Origin: Defluviicoccus sp.
GTDB lineage: Bacteria; Pseudomonadota; Alphaproteobacteria; Rhodospirillales; Defluviicoccaceae
Direction of reading: 5' to 3'
NCBI GenBank assembly: GCA_029624735.1
Contig: JARSSM010000020.1
Coordinates: 186,001 to 250,000 of the forward strand
Length of the DNA: 64,000 nt
Shown: piece by piece, positions 63,174-64,000 of the stretch
Layout: each line of letters begins with the position of its first letter
Numbering within the stretch: position 1 is the first letter of the stretch
Made by a program: the position numbers and the translations under genes
Notes under the pieces: model-generated
Seen by the model: the letters and a program-made list of their open reading frames with translations, nothing else
What the model was told of the DNA's origin: nothing
Database searches by the model: none

Positions 63174-64000
63174 ATGAGGGACAGACTGACGAAAGCCGTG
63201 GCCGCCTGCATGATTGCGCTCGGCCTCACCGCAGCAACCGCGCCATCGCAAGCCGCTGAGACGATCAAGGTTGGCGTGCTGCACTCCCTGTCCGGAACGA
63301 TGGCGATCAGCGAGACGACGCTGAAGGACGTCATGCTGATGCTGATCGAGGACCAGAACGCAAAGGGCGGCGTGCTTGGCAAGAAGCTTGAGCCTGTCGT
63401 CGTCGATCCGGCGTCCAACTGGCCGCTGTTCGCGGAGAAGGCCCGCGAGCTGATGCAAAAGGACAAGGTCGCGGCTGTTTTCGGCTGCTGGACCTCGGTG
63501 TCGCGAAAGTCGGTCCTGCCGGTGTTCGAGGAGCTGAACGGCCTCTTGTTCTATCCCGTGCAGTACGAGGGCGAGGAGAGCTCGAAGAACGTTTTCTACA
63601 CCGGTGCGGCGCCGAACCAGCAGGCGATCCCGGCCGTCGACTACCTGATGAGCGCTGATGGCGGCGCTGCCACGCGCTGGGTGCTGCTCGGCACCGACTA
63701 CGTCTACCCGCGCACGACCAACAAGATCCTGCGCGCCTATCTGCACGCCAAGGGCGTTGCGGATGCCGACATCATGGAGAACTACACGCCGTTCGGGCAC
63801 TCGGACTGGCAGACTATCGTTGCCGAGGTGAAGAAGTTCGCGTCCGCCGGCAAAAAGACAGCCGTCGTCTCGACGATCAATGGCGATGCCAACGTGCCGT
63901 TCTACAAGGAACTCGGCAACCAGGGCATCAAGGCCGATGAGATCCCGGTGGTGGCGTTTTCGGTCGGTGAGGAAGAGCTTGCCGGCTTGGATACCGCACC
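63174..64000 (+). CDS. urtA: Urea ABC transporter substrate-binding protein UrtA (partial)
   Basis: First 275 codons of a periplasmic urea-binding protein; the 3' end is beyond the window. Signal peptide ([23 protein letters not shown]), then [77 protein letters not shown] and [13 protein letters not shown], all typical of UrtA in the amide/branched-chain amino-acid binding group. GAAGGAAGG precedes ATG 63174. A sigma-54 promoter upstream and glnBA nearby support nitrogen regulation; urtBCDE would be expected to follow. Confidence 0.95.
   Translation, partial: MRDRLTKAVAACMIALGLTAATAPSQAAETIKVGVLHSLSGTMAISETTLKDVMLMLIEDQNAKGGVLGKKLEPVVVDPASNWPLFAEKARELMQKDKVAAVFGCWTSVSRKSVLPVFEELNGLLFYPVQYEGEESSKNVFYTGAAPNQQAIPAVDYLMSADGGAATRWVLLGTDYVYPRTTNKILRAYLHAKGVADADIMENYTPFGHSDWQTIVAEVKKFASAGKKTAVVSTINGDANVPFYKELGNQGIKADEIPVVAFSVGEEELAGLDTA

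Overview
The window is high-GC, gene-dense chromosomal DNA that looks alphaproteobacterial, most likely Rhodospirillales-like. The pointers are an EipB (DUF1849) protein, an XRE regulator of the alphaproteobacterial type, a TAXI-family binding protein, a DUF3141/PHA synthase locus, glnB-glnA, bacterial KaiC/KaiB proteins and an RquA-type rhodoquinone enzyme. A PHA- and glycogen-storing relative such as Defluviicoccus would fit, but that is a guess. Core genes (parE, rplM-rpsI, argC, aroC, glnA, fabI) are interspersed with accessory genes. I see no rRNA, tRNA, CRISPR array, prophage or complete insertion sequence.

Layout. 0.06-5.5 kb: SqrR/BigR-like ArsR regulator, ROK sugar kinase, EipB, a diguanylate cyclase plus an unknown partner, rquA, a LysE-type exporter. 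5.6-9.7 kb: two different KaiC ATPases and an AT-rich KaiB-like gene, with palindromic repeats between them. 10.2-14.5 kb: thioesterase and a CHAT protease/STAND ATPase/TPR protein. 14.5-25 kb: polymer and acyl-CoA block, with DUF3141-phaE-phaC (class III synthase) on the minus strand, a TAXI binding protein, and MaoC/Pta fusion-ackA-fabI on the plus strand. 25-28 kb: DUF1622 membrane protein, unknown protein, ZntB/CorA-like transporter, degenerate Fic-like protein. 28-38.4 kb: phosphate block, with pstS-pstC-pstA-pstB-pstS divergent from a 1683-residue protein that combines four phosphate-releasing domains; PHO-box-like sites lie on both sides of the shared upstream region. 38.7-43.4 kb: AhpD-like protein, aroC, second fabI, cbpM/cbpA chaperones, XRE regulator. 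44-49.8 kb: parE, rfbF, argC, rpsI, rplM. 50-57.5 kb: hemerythrin, thioesterase, enoyl-CoA hydratase, CoA-binding protein, glnA/glnB with a sigma-54 promoter, DsbA-family protein, alpha-amylase. 57.7-62.9 kb: two large uncharacterised proteins. 63.2 kb to the end: start of urtA (urea transport) behind another sigma-54-like promoter.

The most unusual feature is a dispersed, non-coding ~121-bp element present in eight copies (one decayed). Each intact copy is two consecutive hairpins bounded by CTAG-like tetranucleotides. In five of the eight copies the terminal TAG is itself the stop codon of the adjoining gene (eipB, kaiC, an unknown gene, argC, amylase), so the element appears to have settled exactly at stop codons. 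Other leads are the four-domain phosphate-scavenging enzyme, the two KaiC types, the CHAT-STAND protein, the paired unknown genes at 57.8-62.9 kb, rhodoquinone synthesis, and the Fic-like protein lacking its catalytic histidine.
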